Made by a program: the position numbers and the translations under genes. DNA of 64,000 nt from Pseudidiomarina piscicola (lineage in GTDB: Bacteria; Pseudomonadota; Gammaproteobacteria; Enterobacterales; Alteromonadaceae). Under the pieces are notes generated by a model that was given only the letters and a program-made list of their open reading frames with translations, did not search any database and had not been told where the DNA came from. Positions 42,217 through 51,114 of the stretch are shown here, one piece after another; position 1 is the stretch's first letter; each line of letters starts with the position of its first letter. Location of the stretch: assembly GCF_902806985.1 (NCBI RefSeq), contig NZ_CADCXY010000004.1, forward strand, positions 183,882 to 247,881, written 5' to 3'.

Positions 42217-43271
42217 AGAAAACCGCACTGGTGATTTGCCCTGGCCGAGGAACCTATAACAAACCCGAACTTGGCTCGATCTCCGCGAATATAGCCGCAT
42301 CTTCGTCAACTATCCGCGAAGATTTACAATCGGTATTGGACACAATTGACGCCGAACGAGCCGCTTTAGGGCTCGCCACGGTGTCAGAACTTGATCAAGC
42401 CAAACTCTTTAAAACCTCTATTCACCAACGTCCAGAGAATGCCGCAGCACTTATCTACGCCGCCGGTTACCTTGACTTTCTTAGCATTGATCGAGAGCAG
42501 TACGACATTGTGGCAATGACCGGAAACTCGATGGGTTGGTACACTGCCATGGCTTGTGCCGAAGCTTGGTCAATTAGCACCAGTACCAAACTTGTGACCA
42601 GCATGGCGCAGCTCACCGCAGACGGCGAAGGTGCACAGTTTATTTATCCTACGGTAGATAGCGAATGGCGCCCTGATGTCGAGCGTATCGCTGTTGTAGA
42701 AGAACAGATTGCGGCTCACCCCGGCGCCTTAATGCACTCGATTCACTACGGCGGCTATGCCGTTCTTGCCGGTACGGAAGACGCCTGTAGCGCCGCACTC
42801 GCAGCGTTACCGAAAGCCGATGAACGGTTTCCAATGCTCTTACCCGGTCATGCCGCATTCCACACCAAACTGATGCAGGGTGCCGCGGAACAAGCGCAAG
42901 AAACTTGGCCGATTGCAGCATTTCAAGCACCTCAAACACCTTTGGTTGACGGCCGCGGTTACCAATGGCTCACACCCACCGCAGATATGCCCGCGCTGCA
43001 CAGTTACACCTTGGGTCATCAAGTCACGGAAACCTATGATTTCAGTAAAGCCGTTCAGGTAGCAGTCAAAGACTATGCACCCGATCATATTATCTTACTG
43101 GGACCAGGCAACGGTCTTGGCGGCGCGGTCGCTCAAGCACTCATTGCGATTGGTTGGCAGGGGCTTAGCGACAAAGCGGACTTCAGTGCGCGGCAAGAAG
43201 CCGAGTTACCCTACGTGATCAGTATGGGGATGCCTGAACAACGTGCTCTGGTGACAGCTGCGCAAAGTTAA
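42213..43271 (+). CDS. FabD-like acyltransferase lacking the malonyl-binding arginine
   Basis: A 352-residue protein of the acyl-carrier-protein acyltransferase fold. The nucleophile is S106 in GNSMGWY and the partner histidine is H217 in PGHAAFHTKLM; a late glycine block LLGPGNGLGG also fits. In FabD an arginine in RGKFMQ holds the free carboxylate of malonate; the aligned segment here is VTSMAQ, with no arginine. It therefore probably handles a non-malonyl acyl group. The ATGA overlap with the E1 gene implies that they act together. The last 53 bases overlap the convergent mscS-type gene. Confidence 0.82.
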   Translation: MKKTALVICPGRGTYNKPELGSISANIAASSSTIREDLQSVLDTIDAERAALGLATVSELDQAKLFKTSIHQRPENAAALIYAAGYLDFLSIDREQYDIVAMTGNSMGWYTAMACAEAWSISTSTKLVTSMAQLTADGEGAQFIYPTVDSEWRPDVERIAVVEEQIAAHPGALMHSIHYGGYAVLAGTEDACSAALAALPKADERFPMLLPGHAAFHTKLMQGAAEQAQETWPIAAFQAPQTPLVDGRGYQWLTPTADMPALHSYTLGHQVTETYDFSKAVQVAVKDYAPDHIILLGPGNGLGGAVAQALIAIGWQGLSDKADFSARQEAELPYVISMGMPEQRALVTAAQS

Positions 43272-44037
43272 CCGGCAACTGTCGTAGGCAGTTTTTGCCA
43301 CGCGCGGTTAAGTCGGTCATAAATTGAAACTGTTGCCGTGGATCAATGGGATAGGCTTTCAAACGATAGTGTGTCCCCCACGGCTCTTCTTTGGCCACAA
43401 CCACGATGGGCTTGGCGAGTTGTACATAAGGGCTGGTGAGCGCGACATCTTCTAGCAGATGTTTCACCCGATGCGCATCGTGCTCGGGGTGCAAGTAAAA
43501 GTCCACGACACACATCAAGCTGGGTCCACCATTGTTGGCATTGTGAATAAGATTCGACCACAGCTTAAGGTGAGGAATAAACACCACCGTATCGTCGGGC
43601 GTCACAATTTCAACAGCGCGCATACCGATATGCTTCACTTCACCGTAAGTGCCTTCGACTTCAATCCAATCACCGGGCCGATAAGGCAGCTCATAGACCG
43701 CCACGATTCCGGCAATGAGACTACTCACGTAGTCTTTTAGTGCAAAGCCAATTGCTAACCCGGCAGCGCCTAATATGGCCACCATGTTTTGCATCGTCGG
43801 CTCAATCACCAGTGGCACAATCCACACAAAACCAATGATAAATACAATAACCCGAATGGTCGGTATCATTGCCAAGGCAAACAGGCGCTGCTTGCCATGC
43901 AAATGGTCGGCAAACCAAGGTAAAACCTTCTGACTGGCAAGCACAATCGCGGTCGCCACAGCGAACACTAGCGCTATTTCGATGAGTACGCCGCTGGTAA
44001 TCTCTCTAAATAAACCTAAGATCTTTTCAGTGTCCAC
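43219..44037 (-). CDS. Small MscS-family mechanosensitive channel
   Basis: A 272-residue inner-membrane protein, close in length to E. coli MscS. It has three predicted helices (about 18-36, 52-76 and 84-112). The pore helix is rich in Gly/Ala (ILGAAGLAIGFALKDYVSS), followed by the beta domain (YRPGDWIEVEGTYGEV) and a cytoplasmic vestibule. It would release solutes on osmotic downshift. It lies 12 bases after an unrecognised gene and probably forms a two-gene operon with it. Confidence 0.9.
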   Translation of the reverse strand: MDTEKILGLFREITSGVLIEIALVFAVATAIVLASQKVLPWFADHLHGKQRLFALAMIPTIRVIVFIIGFVWIVPLVIEPTMQNMVAILGAAGLAIGFALKDYVSSLIAGIVAVYELPYRPGDWIEVEGTYGEVKHIGMRAVEIVTPDDTVVFIPHLKLWSNLIHNANNGGPSLMCVVDFYLHPEHDAHRVKHLLEDVALTSPYVQLAKPIVVVAKEEPWGTHYRLKAYPIDPRQQFQFMTDLTARGKNCLRQLPVNFAQLSPEHVVQASPY

Positions 44038-44049
44038 TTTGCGACCTCG

Positions 44050-45027
44050 CTAAAATCCATCAAGCCAAAAGCCGCGGGCGGCTAGAAATTCCCGCACTTC
44101 GATATAGGCATAGACCGTGACGCGCCATATTTTCTCGTCATCAAGCTCCACCACAGCATTTTGCTGCAAGCGCAGCAGTTGCACATCGAGTTGCGCCGGC
44201 GCGAGCATCGGTAACACCTGCTGCAAGTATTCGCCCCGCAGACCATGGTGCAATAACAGGCTATATAAGATAAACGCCGTAGCATCGTCGGCCTCACCGG
44301 GCAAACGGGGCAAACTGCGTTCCGGATTTTGTTCCACGGCCCAATGGGCTAGCGCAACGCCCAGGTTGCCACGCGCTCGGGCAGTGACTTTTCGTAAACG
44401 CTTGTCACTCGCTACGATGCCGCTTTGGCGCAGTAACTCGGGGCTTGCCGCTGCAAAGCAGTAACAATGGGGCAAACTTAACGGCCAAGCACGCTGCAAA
44501 AACGCATAGGTCCAGCTATCAATCACCACTACGCCACAACCAATCTCGCCACGTAACAAGCGCGGCAAAAGTGCTCGTATAAATTGCATGTGCGCGGTGG
44601 TGCGTAACCAAAACGATGAGAATTCATCAAGTAGCCAAGTATCACATTGTTGTTGCTGCCACCAAGGGTCAGTATCAGCTTGCTCTAATTGTTCGATGCT
44701 TGGCGGGGTCAGTTGGGTATAGCCTTGTTGTTCGGCCCACTTGCGCATAATCGCCCCGCAACCACTAAAAGGCGGGCTTATGACAAAACGTACCGAGGGC
44801 GCATCCTCTTCATTAAAGACTGCATTCACAGCTGCGACTGCTGGCTCTAGAGCAAACTCAGAGTAACTAGGGAAGTCTTGCTCATCAGGTACAGCGTCGT
44901 CATCGCTATCGGCGCCCAAAAGCTTTCGAAGGTGCGACCATGTTTGTTGAATCACCGTGCTCGCAGGCGCTGATGGCCGCTCAAACTGTTCCATCGGGAT
45001 CAGTTGCCAGTGGTTGCTTTTGGTCAT
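44050..45027 (-). CDS. Unrecognised 325-residue protein with a P-loop-like segment
   Basis: I cannot assign this protein. There is no signal peptide or membrane segment. Residues 84-94 (SPPFSGCGAIM) sit where a Walker A loop would be but lack the lysine, and WLLDEFSSFW near residue 131 resembles a Walker B strand. The pattern suggests a diverged, possibly inactive NTPase. An acidic linker (DSDDDAVPDEQD) lies at 41-52. The C-terminal 90 residues are helical. The gene is upstream of the MscS-type channel with only 12 bases between, so a role in channel control is a fair guess and no more. Confidence 0.75.
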   Translation of the reverse strand: MTKSNHWQLIPMEQFERPSAPASTVIQQTWSHLRKLLGADSDDDAVPDEQDFPSYSEFALEPAVAAVNAVFNEEDAPSVRFVISPPFSGCGAIMRKWAEQQGYTQLTPPSIEQLEQADTDPWWQQQQCDTWLLDEFSSFWLRTTAHMQFIRALLPRLLRGEIGCGVVVIDSWTYAFLQRAWPLSLPHCYCFAAASPELLRQSGIVASDKRLRKVTARARGNLGVALAHWAVEQNPERSLPRLPGEADDATAFILYSLLLHHGLRGEYLQQVLPMLAPAQLDVQLLRLQQNAVVELDDEKIWRVTVYAYIEVREFLAARGFWLDGF

Positions 45028-45099
45028 AAATTTAAGCCATCCTTAAGTTTGACTTTGTATTACACTGTACACCATCTAGCAGAAACCAAAAGAGCAGCA

Positions 45100-45459
45100 A
45101 TGAAACCGTCACAACAAGGACTTATGCGGATTGTCCGAGCAACTCAAAACTCCTTACGAGGTCTTGGCTTTGCAGTGCGCTCAGAAGCCGCTGTTCGACA
45201 AGATCTACTCCTTGCCGCCATACTTATCCCAACAGGTATTGTGCTCGGTGACGGTGGTGTGGAACGAGCCCTTTTGGTGCTACCGGTATTGCTGCTACTT
45301 ATCGTAGAATTCTTAAACTCTGCCATTGAAGCCACGGTCGACCGCATCAGCCCCGACCTGCATGAGCTCAGCGGCAAAGCAAAAGATATTGCTTCAACCG
45401 CTGTCATGTTTGCCCTGGTGACTATCGCGGTCACCTGGTTACTGATCTTATTTGGTTAG
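45100..45459 (+). CDS. dgkA: Diacylglycerol kinase DgkA
   Basis: An integral membrane kinase of 119 residues that recycles diacylglycerol to phosphatidic acid. The signature EFLNSAIEATVDRIS with the catalytic glutamate and HELSGKAKDIASTAV are both present, with three membrane helices. The ATG at 45100 gives the family N terminus; the open frame extends upstream to 45004 but lacks support. The stop overlaps the convergent beta-propeller gene by 4 bases. Confidence 0.93.
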   Translation: MKPSQQGLMRIVRATQNSLRGLGFAVRSEAAVRQDLLLAAILIPTGIVLGDGGVERALLVLPVLLLLIVEFLNSAIEATVDRISPDLHELSGKAKDIASTAVMFALVTIAVTWLLILFG

Positions 45460-46418
45460 TCGCTGTAGGTAATTTTCGCCTGGCCTATGGTATTGGCATC
45501 TGTACCAAACCACAGGCTCTGACTTGCGTCGTCAAACACCATATGACGCACGGTACCACCACCACTGGGAACCGCAACAGGGTCGGTAAAGGTCTCTGAT
45601 TCAATATGGAAACCGACAATACGATTCGGTTGCGGGCCAGTTTCCGCAAACCAAATATAACCTTGGTTGTCTGCGGCCATCGCATAAGGTAGCGAGCCAC
45701 CGCTTGCCGGCATCTGCCATTCACTCACCGTCTCTGTTTGGCGGTCATAACGGCCTAAATACCCACCCGCATAATCCACATACCAGACGCCACCGTCAGT
45801 GCCTTCTGCAAGCCGCCGTGGACGATTTGCGCTAGCGCGCGGCAATTCAATCTCGACGACTTCAGCATCTTCATAAGTGACTAATTTATTTGAGCCAAAC
45901 AGTGTCAGCCACGGCTGGTCGTCGATCAAAATAAGCCCGTAAGGTCGCGCCCGCGGGGTTGCAATATCGTATAACTCAATCGACTCTTTGTCGGCATCAA
46001 AAAAGCCGAACTTATTGGCGCCTTGGGCGGTGAACCAAATGTCTCCGCTACTGGTAAACTGCATGGTATGGACATCACGACGTCCATCTCCTGGCAGCGG
46101 GTATTGCGTAATCGAGTTGTCGTCATGGGCAATTTTACCGATATGCGCCGCTTTATTTCCTGCATACCAAGCACCTCGCTGATCGACAATGATATTGTGT
46201 GGTCCGGCACCGTCCGGCAAGTCAATCCGCTCGAATGACCCGTCTTTTGGGTTCAACACCGCAGCATAATCGGCGCGCTGTCCAACAAACCACACACGAT
46301 TGTCTGTCTGCACGTAAGGGTCACGCGGTCGTGAATCAGGCCATGGCACCTGCCATTCGTTAATGGTGACCGTCGCACCACTTGAACTAAGTAACACACT
46401 AAGCGTTAGACCTAACAT
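45456..46418 (-). CDS. Secreted Vgb-like (virginiamycin B lyase family) beta-propeller protein
   Basis: A 320-residue protein with a short signal peptide (MLGLTLSVLLSSSGA) and repeated propeller blades such as VWFVGQRADYAAVLNPKDG, IWFTAQGANKFGFFD, VWYVDYAGGYLGRYD and IWFAETGPQPNRIVGF. The family includes streptogramin lyases, but many members are uncharacterised sensors or lyases, so an antibiotic role should not be assumed. AGGAGG precedes the ATG. It follows the glutamate-receptor-type channel gene by 31 bases on the same strand, suggesting co-expression in the periplasm. Confidence 0.82.
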   Translation of the reverse strand: MLGLTLSVLLSSSGATVTINEWQVPWPDSRPRDPYVQTDNRVWFVGQRADYAAVLNPKDGSFERIDLPDGAGPHNIIVDQRGAWYAGNKAAHIGKIAHDDNSITQYPLPGDGRRDVHTMQFTSSGDIWFTAQGANKFGFFDADKESIELYDIATPRARPYGLILIDDQPWLTLFGSNKLVTYEDAEVVEIELPRASANRPRRLAEGTDGGVWYVDYAGGYLGRYDRQTETVSEWQMPASGGSLPYAMAADNQGYIWFAETGPQPNRIVGFHIESETFTDPVAVPSGGGTVRHMVFDDASQSLWFGTDANTIGQAKITYSD

Positions 46419-46449
46419 AATGACCTCCTACGAGAGTCGTAATTCAACT

Positions 46450-47538
46450 TTAAAGAGTATCGCCTAAGTAGCGTTGCACCGACTGTCGCCACTCGGCACT
46501 TCGGATGTGGCGTAGTAAGCTACGGTTTATCGCTTCGCGCGTACTGGCTTCTGGTGGCAATACCAAAGCGTAGTCTTGCAGCGCAAAAACGTCTTTCAAT
46601 ACCGTTAAACCGGAAAAGTTTTTCCGTAACTGATATTTCAATAACGGTGCGTCATATACCACGGCATCGGCTTTACCTTCTTGAACCGAGGTTAGGGCCA
46701 GCGCTAAGTTGGTATTTTGCTGATAGCCAATATTCTCTCGATCTAACCAAGACGCACTGTACGACGCAGGTACGCTGGCAACGCGTACGTTCACCAAGTC
46801 GTCTTGCCCTTGTACCCGCGTTGATAGTTTATTGACGGTCAAGGCGGATGTGATTGAAGCAGTAAAGCTCGATATTATAATCACACTAGTAAACATCCAG
46901 ATTAATGCAACCCCACGACCAAGAGCTGTCTGTGGCGACTTATCGCCATAGCCTACGGTTGTCATGGTCACGGCCGCCCACCAAAAGCCCGCGCCGATAC
47001 CTTTTAATTTTGTGGTACTGAATTCATCGCGGTTGTGCCGCCGCTCTGCTAGCCACACTAATGCGCCTGCCGCCATTAATACGGCCGAAAGCACTAATAA
47101 AACAGTTAAAAATTCGAGGCTAAAAAAGCGTTTGGTGATGGTCCACCAGCCCGGCTCCGCTACGGCTGGCACGGCGATGCCAAGGCCCGCATTATAAAAC
47201 GGTAAGGTGAAATCGATTCGTTGCTCACGGGCAGCGGTCACCGATACCGCACCCAACCCCACGTCAAATTGCCCATCAGCAACGCCATCAATTAGCTCTT
47301 CGAGACCGGCCTCATGATAGCGAAACTGGTAATTGTTTACGGCAGCAATCTGCTCCCACAATTCGATTGTTAAACCGTGGTACGCGCCGCCTTCGTCTTT
47401 CATTACGAACGGTGGACTCAGGCGCACCGCAACTTCCATGACGGCTGGCTCGGTTTGGCTAGGCTCGGTTTGTGCTAGCGACGCCAGCGGCCAAAGTAAG
47501 AGCGCCAGCACCATGAGTCCGCGTAGCTGAATTTTCAT
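46450..47538 (-). CDS. Prokaryotic glutamate-receptor-type ligand-gated ion channel (GluR0-like)
   Basis: A 362-residue protein with the layout of GluR0. A signal peptide (residues 1-23) is followed by the first lobe of an amino-acid-binding domain (about 33-125), with R104 in VTAAREQRIDFT as the likely carboxylate contact. Next come helix M1 (about 141-163), a pore loop with the potassium-channel filter TVGYGD at 194-199 and helix M2 (about 208-232). The second binding lobe (about 238-362) has D296 in VVYDAPLL as a possible amine contact. It would be a potassium-selective channel opened by a periplasmic amino acid. Such proteins are scarce in gammaproteobacteria as far as I know. Confidence 0.88.
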   Translation of the reverse strand: MKIQLRGLMVLALLLWPLASLAQTEPSQTEPAVMEVAVRLSPPFVMKDEGGAYHGLTIELWEQIAAVNNYQFRYHEAGLEELIDGVADGQFDVGLGAVSVTAAREQRIDFTLPFYNAGLGIAVPAVAEPGWWTITKRFFSLEFLTVLLVLSAVLMAAGALVWLAERRHNRDEFSTTKLKGIGAGFWWAAVTMTTVGYGDKSPQTALGRGVALIWMFTSVIIISSFTASITSALTVNKLSTRVQGQDDLVNVRVASVPASYSASWLDRENIGYQQNTNLALALTSVQEGKADAVVYDAPLLKYQLRKNFSGLTVLKDVFALQDYALVLPPEASTREAINRSLLRHIRSAEWRQSVQRYLGDTL

Positions 47539-47609
47539 CTGAACTCCTTGTTTTTGTAGTCATGCTCAAGGCACACTAATCTTAGTATACAGACCTCACT
47601 CGAAAATGG

Positions 47610-48239
47610 ATGGTTATGGAAATTTTCATCGCAGTACTGTTTTTCGCTTTTTCGACCACAATTACCCCAGGTCCAAACAATGTCATGATCATGTCATCTG
47701 GTGTTAATTACGGTATTCGCGCCAGCATGCCGCATTTTTTAGGTATCTGCTTCGGCTTTCCATTGATGGTACTTTTGGTTGGCTTTGGGTTTGGCGTGAT
47801 CTTCGAGCGCTTTCCAAATCTTCATCAACTGATCAAAGTGGTTGGGGTGCTCTATTTGCTCTGGTTAGCATGGCATATCGCCAGCGCCGAACCAAAAGCC
47901 ATCAAAAAAGGAGAGAAAAAGCCTTTTAACTTTTGGCAAGCTGCATTATTTCAATGGGTTAATGCCAAGGCTTGGATGATGGCATCCGGTGCTGTTGCCG
48001 CCTACACCTCGGTGAACGGCAACCCTGTCGTCGAAGTGCTAGCCATTACCTTAGCGTTCTTTCTAATGGCCTTTCCATGCGTGGGAAGTTGGCTGTTATT
48101 TGGTTCGTTGTTGCGAAAAGTGCTCGCCAATTCGGTATTTCAGCGAGTGTTTAACATTACCATGGGGCTCATTTTGGTGGCATCCATTATTCCCGTGTTG
48201 CAAGAACTGTGGACCTTCTACTTTATGCCAACGGGTTAG
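47610..48239 (+). CDS. LysE/RhtB family amino-acid exporter
   Basis: A 209-residue inner-membrane exporter of the LysE family. It has the N-terminal TPGPNNVMIMSSGVNYG signature, six hydrophobic stretches and FQWVNAKAWMMASGA in the middle. The ATG at 47610 or the one two codons later (47616) may be used. It is divergent from the GluR0-like channel. The stop overlaps recQ by 4 bases. Substrate probably a small amino acid, not determined here. Confidence 0.9.
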   Translation: MVMEIFIAVLFFAFSTTITPGPNNVMIMSSGVNYGIRASMPHFLGICFGFPLMVLLVGFGFGVIFERFPNLHQLIKVVGVLYLLWLAWHIASAEPKAIKKGEKKPFNFWQAALFQWVNAKAWMMASGAVAAYTSVNGNPVVEVLAITLAFFLMAFPCVGSWLLFGSLLRKVLANSVFQRVFNITMGLILVASIIPVLQELWTFYFMPTG

Positions 48240-50053
48240 TGGTTGAAGAGAGGCTCTTCTTCAGCATCAAGATAAGCAGTAATGGCGTCGATAAAGGCGG
48301 CACCGTAGCGCTCAAGCTTGGTTTGTCCGACGCCTGAAATCAACAACAGACTGGCTTCATCGGTTGGGTAATGAACCGCCATTTCCACTAGGGTGTTGTC
48401 GTTAAAAACTACAAAAGGTGGTTTTTCTTCGGCATCAGCAATCTTTTTACGCAGTGCGCGTAAACGCCGAAATAGCAATTTGTCATAATCGCCACGGTCG
48501 GTCACTTTTGGCTTACTCACGGCCAGATTCATACGAGGTTCAGCCAATGACAAGGCTATCTCGCCGCGTAGCACGGGTCGTGCCGCCTCGGTTAATTGCA
48601 AGGTGCCGTAGTGCTGGATATTTTGCCAGACTAAACCACGGTGAATCAGTTGCCGGATAACGCCTAACCAGTGTGCTTGGCTTTTTTCAGCCCCCAAACC
48701 AAAGGTCGATAATTGCTCGTGGCCAAGCGCAGTTAAACGCTGAGACTTGCTACCGCGCAGCACATCGATAACGTGGTTGGTGCCAAAACGTTGGCCTACC
48801 CGGTAGATGCAGCTCAGTACTTTTTGGGCATCGACCGTTCCATCGTATTGCCGCGGTGGGTCTAGACAAATATCGCAATTCCCGCAGTTGGTATCGCGAA
48901 ATTCATTAAAATAGTTCAGCAGTACCAAGCGACGACATGTTTGCGCTTCACCCAGAGCTTGCATAGCGGTGAATTTATGCAGCTCTACTTGCCGACGCTT
49001 CTCATCTGGATGGTCGTTGATCATGCTACGAATCCAGCTCGCGTCACTTGGATCGTAAAGCAATAGCGCTTCGGCCGGCAGCCCGTCTCGCCCCGCGCGC
49101 CCAGTTTCCTGATAGTAGGCTTCAATACTGCGTGGCACATCAAAGTGCACCACAAAGCGTACGTTTGGCTTATTGATGCCCATGCCAAACGCAACGGTCG
49201 CGACCACCACATCTATATCGTCACGCACAAAGCCGCGCAGTACTCGGGCGCGTTCCTCATGGGTTTTCCTGGCATGATACGCGGCCACTCGCACGCCATC
49301 GAGCGCTAACCGCTCGGCAAGTTCATCAACGCGCTTGCGGCTACCACAATAGACAATGCCCGAAGCCCCTTTTTGCTTCGCGATATAATCGCGTAACTGC
49401 TTCTGCGGCTTAAATTTTTCCTCGACAATGTAACGAATCGTGGGCCGGTCGAAAGAGCTTTTATAAATAACCGGTTGGTGGAGGTGCAGGCGCTGCACGA
49501 TGTCTGCTTCGGTGGCGGCATCGGCGGTGGCCGTAAGCGCCATAAAGGGTAGTTGCGGTAAGGCTTCACGAAGTTGCCCGAGCTGGCCATATTCGGGACG
49601 GAAATCGTGCCCCCACTGCGAAATACAGTGCGCTTCATCGATCGCTACCAGGGTCACATTCCATTGTTGCAGCTGTCGCATGAAATAGGGTTGTAGCGCA
49701 CGTTCGGGGCTCACATACAACAGCCGCAATTGTCCTTCGCTCGCTTGCTGCAACAATTGCTGTTGTTGTTCTGGCTCTAGCCCATTGTGCAGCGCACCGG
49801 CCGATACCCCCATCGTTTGCAGGCTTTCAACTTGGTCTTGCATCAATGAAATGAGCGGTGACACCACCAAGGTCACGCCTTCTCCCATGATTGCCGGTAA
49901 CTGGTAGCAAAGTGACTTGCCGCCTCCTGTTGGCATTAATACCAGCGCATCTTGGCCAGCTCGAACCGCCTCGATCACTTGCTCTTGGCCCTGCCTAAAC
50001 TCGGCATAACCAAAAACCTCGGCAAGGACTTTTGACAGCGGTTTCGCAGTCAT
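48236..50053 (-). CDS. recQ: ATP-dependent DNA helicase RecQ
   Basis: A 3'-5' DNA helicase of 605 residues for recombinational repair. Domains in order are the helicase core with Walker A MPTGGGKSLCYQLP, DEAHCISQWGHDFRPEY and the QETGRAGRDG motif VI; RecQ-Ct with zinc ligands (CRRLVLLNYF, CGNCDIC); and the C-terminal HRDC domain (about residues 515-590). The ATG at 50053 gives the MTAKPLSKVLAEVFGY start; an upstream frame to 50104 is possible but not conserved. Confidence 0.95.
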   Translation of the reverse strand: MTAKPLSKVLAEVFGYAEFRQGQEQVIEAVRAGQDALVLMPTGGGKSLCYQLPAIMGEGVTLVVSPLISLMQDQVESLQTMGVSAGALHNGLEPEQQQQLLQQASEGQLRLLYVSPERALQPYFMRQLQQWNVTLVAIDEAHCISQWGHDFRPEYGQLGQLREALPQLPFMALTATADAATEADIVQRLHLHQPVIYKSSFDRPTIRYIVEEKFKPQKQLRDYIAKQKGASGIVYCGSRKRVDELAERLALDGVRVAAYHARKTHEERARVLRGFVRDDIDVVVATVAFGMGINKPNVRFVVHFDVPRSIEAYYQETGRAGRDGLPAEALLLYDPSDASWIRSMINDHPDEKRRQVELHKFTAMQALGEAQTCRRLVLLNYFNEFRDTNCGNCDICLDPPRQYDGTVDAQKVLSCIYRVGQRFGTNHVIDVLRGSKSQRLTALGHEQLSTFGLGAEKSQAHWLGVIRQLIHRGLVWQNIQHYGTLQLTEAARPVLRGEIALSLAEPRMNLAVSKPKVTDRGDYDKLLFRRLRALRKKIADAEEKPPFVVFNDNTLVEMAVHYPTDEASLLLISGVGQTKLERYGAAFIDAITAYLDAEEEPLFNH

Positions 50054-50214
50054 TTTTGACAGCTCCGATTGACGCTTGTGGGTAATTAGCTCTATTGTAT
50101 GCATCCCAAGCGCGCATCACCACCACCGAAAGATCATTTGCGACGAATTAGTGTGGTAACTGCATAGTTTTCGTACAACCTCTAATGTGTCACCAGAACA
50201 CCGAGACTTTTCTT

Positions 50215-51114
50215 ATGACCGATGATGCAACTCGCAGCCGCCACGGCGTGATATTCGCCATTGCCGCCTACACCATGTGGGGCATTGCGCCTATTTATTT
50301 TAAGTTGCTGCAACAGGTACCTGCGATTGAGATCCTTAGCCATCGAATTATTTGGTCGTTTGTATTAGTGGCGTTCTTGATTTTTGCACTGCGACGTTTT
50401 CACCGTATTAAGCCGGTTTTGAAAAATCGCTCGCAAATGCTGCGGCTGACCGTTGCCACCTTCCTCCTGGGGGGTAATTGGTTTCTCTTTATTTGGGCCA
50501 TTAATACCAACCACATTCTTGACGCCAGCTTGGGCTATTACATTAATCCCTTGCTGAATGTTGCTATTGGCATGTTGTTTTTTGCTGAGCGAATGCGCCG
50601 TTTCCAACTCATTGCCATAGCCTTAGCTGTGGTGGGGGTGCTGGTACAGGTGATTAGTTTTGGTTCAGTGCCGTGGATTGCGCTGGCTCTGGCATGCAGT
50701 TTTGCGACTTATGGTGCTATCCGCAAGCGTTTGCCGGTCGACTCAATGACGGGGCTGTGGCTTGAAACCACCATTTTGCTGCCGATTATGCTCATCTATT
50801 TACTGTTTTTTGCCGACTCAACGGCCAGTGACATGACGCAAAATACTTGGCAGCTCAACCTACTGTTGATGGCCGCAGGAATTGTCACCACCGCACCGCT
50901 GCTGTGCTTTACCGCTGCTGCCCAGCGCATTCGCTATGCCACCTTGGGGTTCTTTCAATATATAGGCCCCAGCATTATGTTTGTGTTGGCGGTATGGATC
51001 TACGGCGAACCGCTAGCAAGCGACAAACTGCTAACCTTTGCAATGATTTGGGCGGCCCTGGCGCTTTATAGTATCGATACGCTGATTCATCAACAGCGCT
51101 CTAAACGAGCATAA
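50215..51114 (+). CDS. rarD: EamA-family transporter RarD
   Basis: A ten-helix inner-membrane protein of about 299 residues of the RarD branch of drug/metabolite transporters; its substrate is unknown. Signatures are GVIFAIAAYTMWGIAPIYFK, LSHRIIWSF, GGNWFLFIWAIN and LGYYINPLLN. The ATG at 50215 starts the conserved region; a frame from 50185 is also open. The end overlaps uvrD by 25 bases, convergent. Confidence 0.9.
   Translation: MTDDATRSRHGVIFAIAAYTMWGIAPIYFKLLQQVPAIEILSHRIIWSFVLVAFLIFALRRFHRIKPVLKNRSQMLRLTVATFLLGGNWFLFIWAINTNHILDASLGYYINPLLNVAIGMLFFAERMRRFQLIAIALAVVGVLVQVISFGSVPWIALALACSFATYGAIRKRLPVDSMTGLWLETTILLPIMLIYLLFFADSTASDMTQNTWQLNLLLMAAGIVTTAPLLCFTAAAQRIRYATLGFFQYIGPSIMFVLAVWIYGEPLASDKLLTFAMIWAALALYSIDTLIHQQRSKRA

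Noticed and set aside
45456..46418. Vgb-like gene as an antibiotic-resistance gene
   Set aside because: Family membership alone does not show streptogramin lyase activity, it is secreted and sits with an ion channel gene, so a resistance label would be unsupported.
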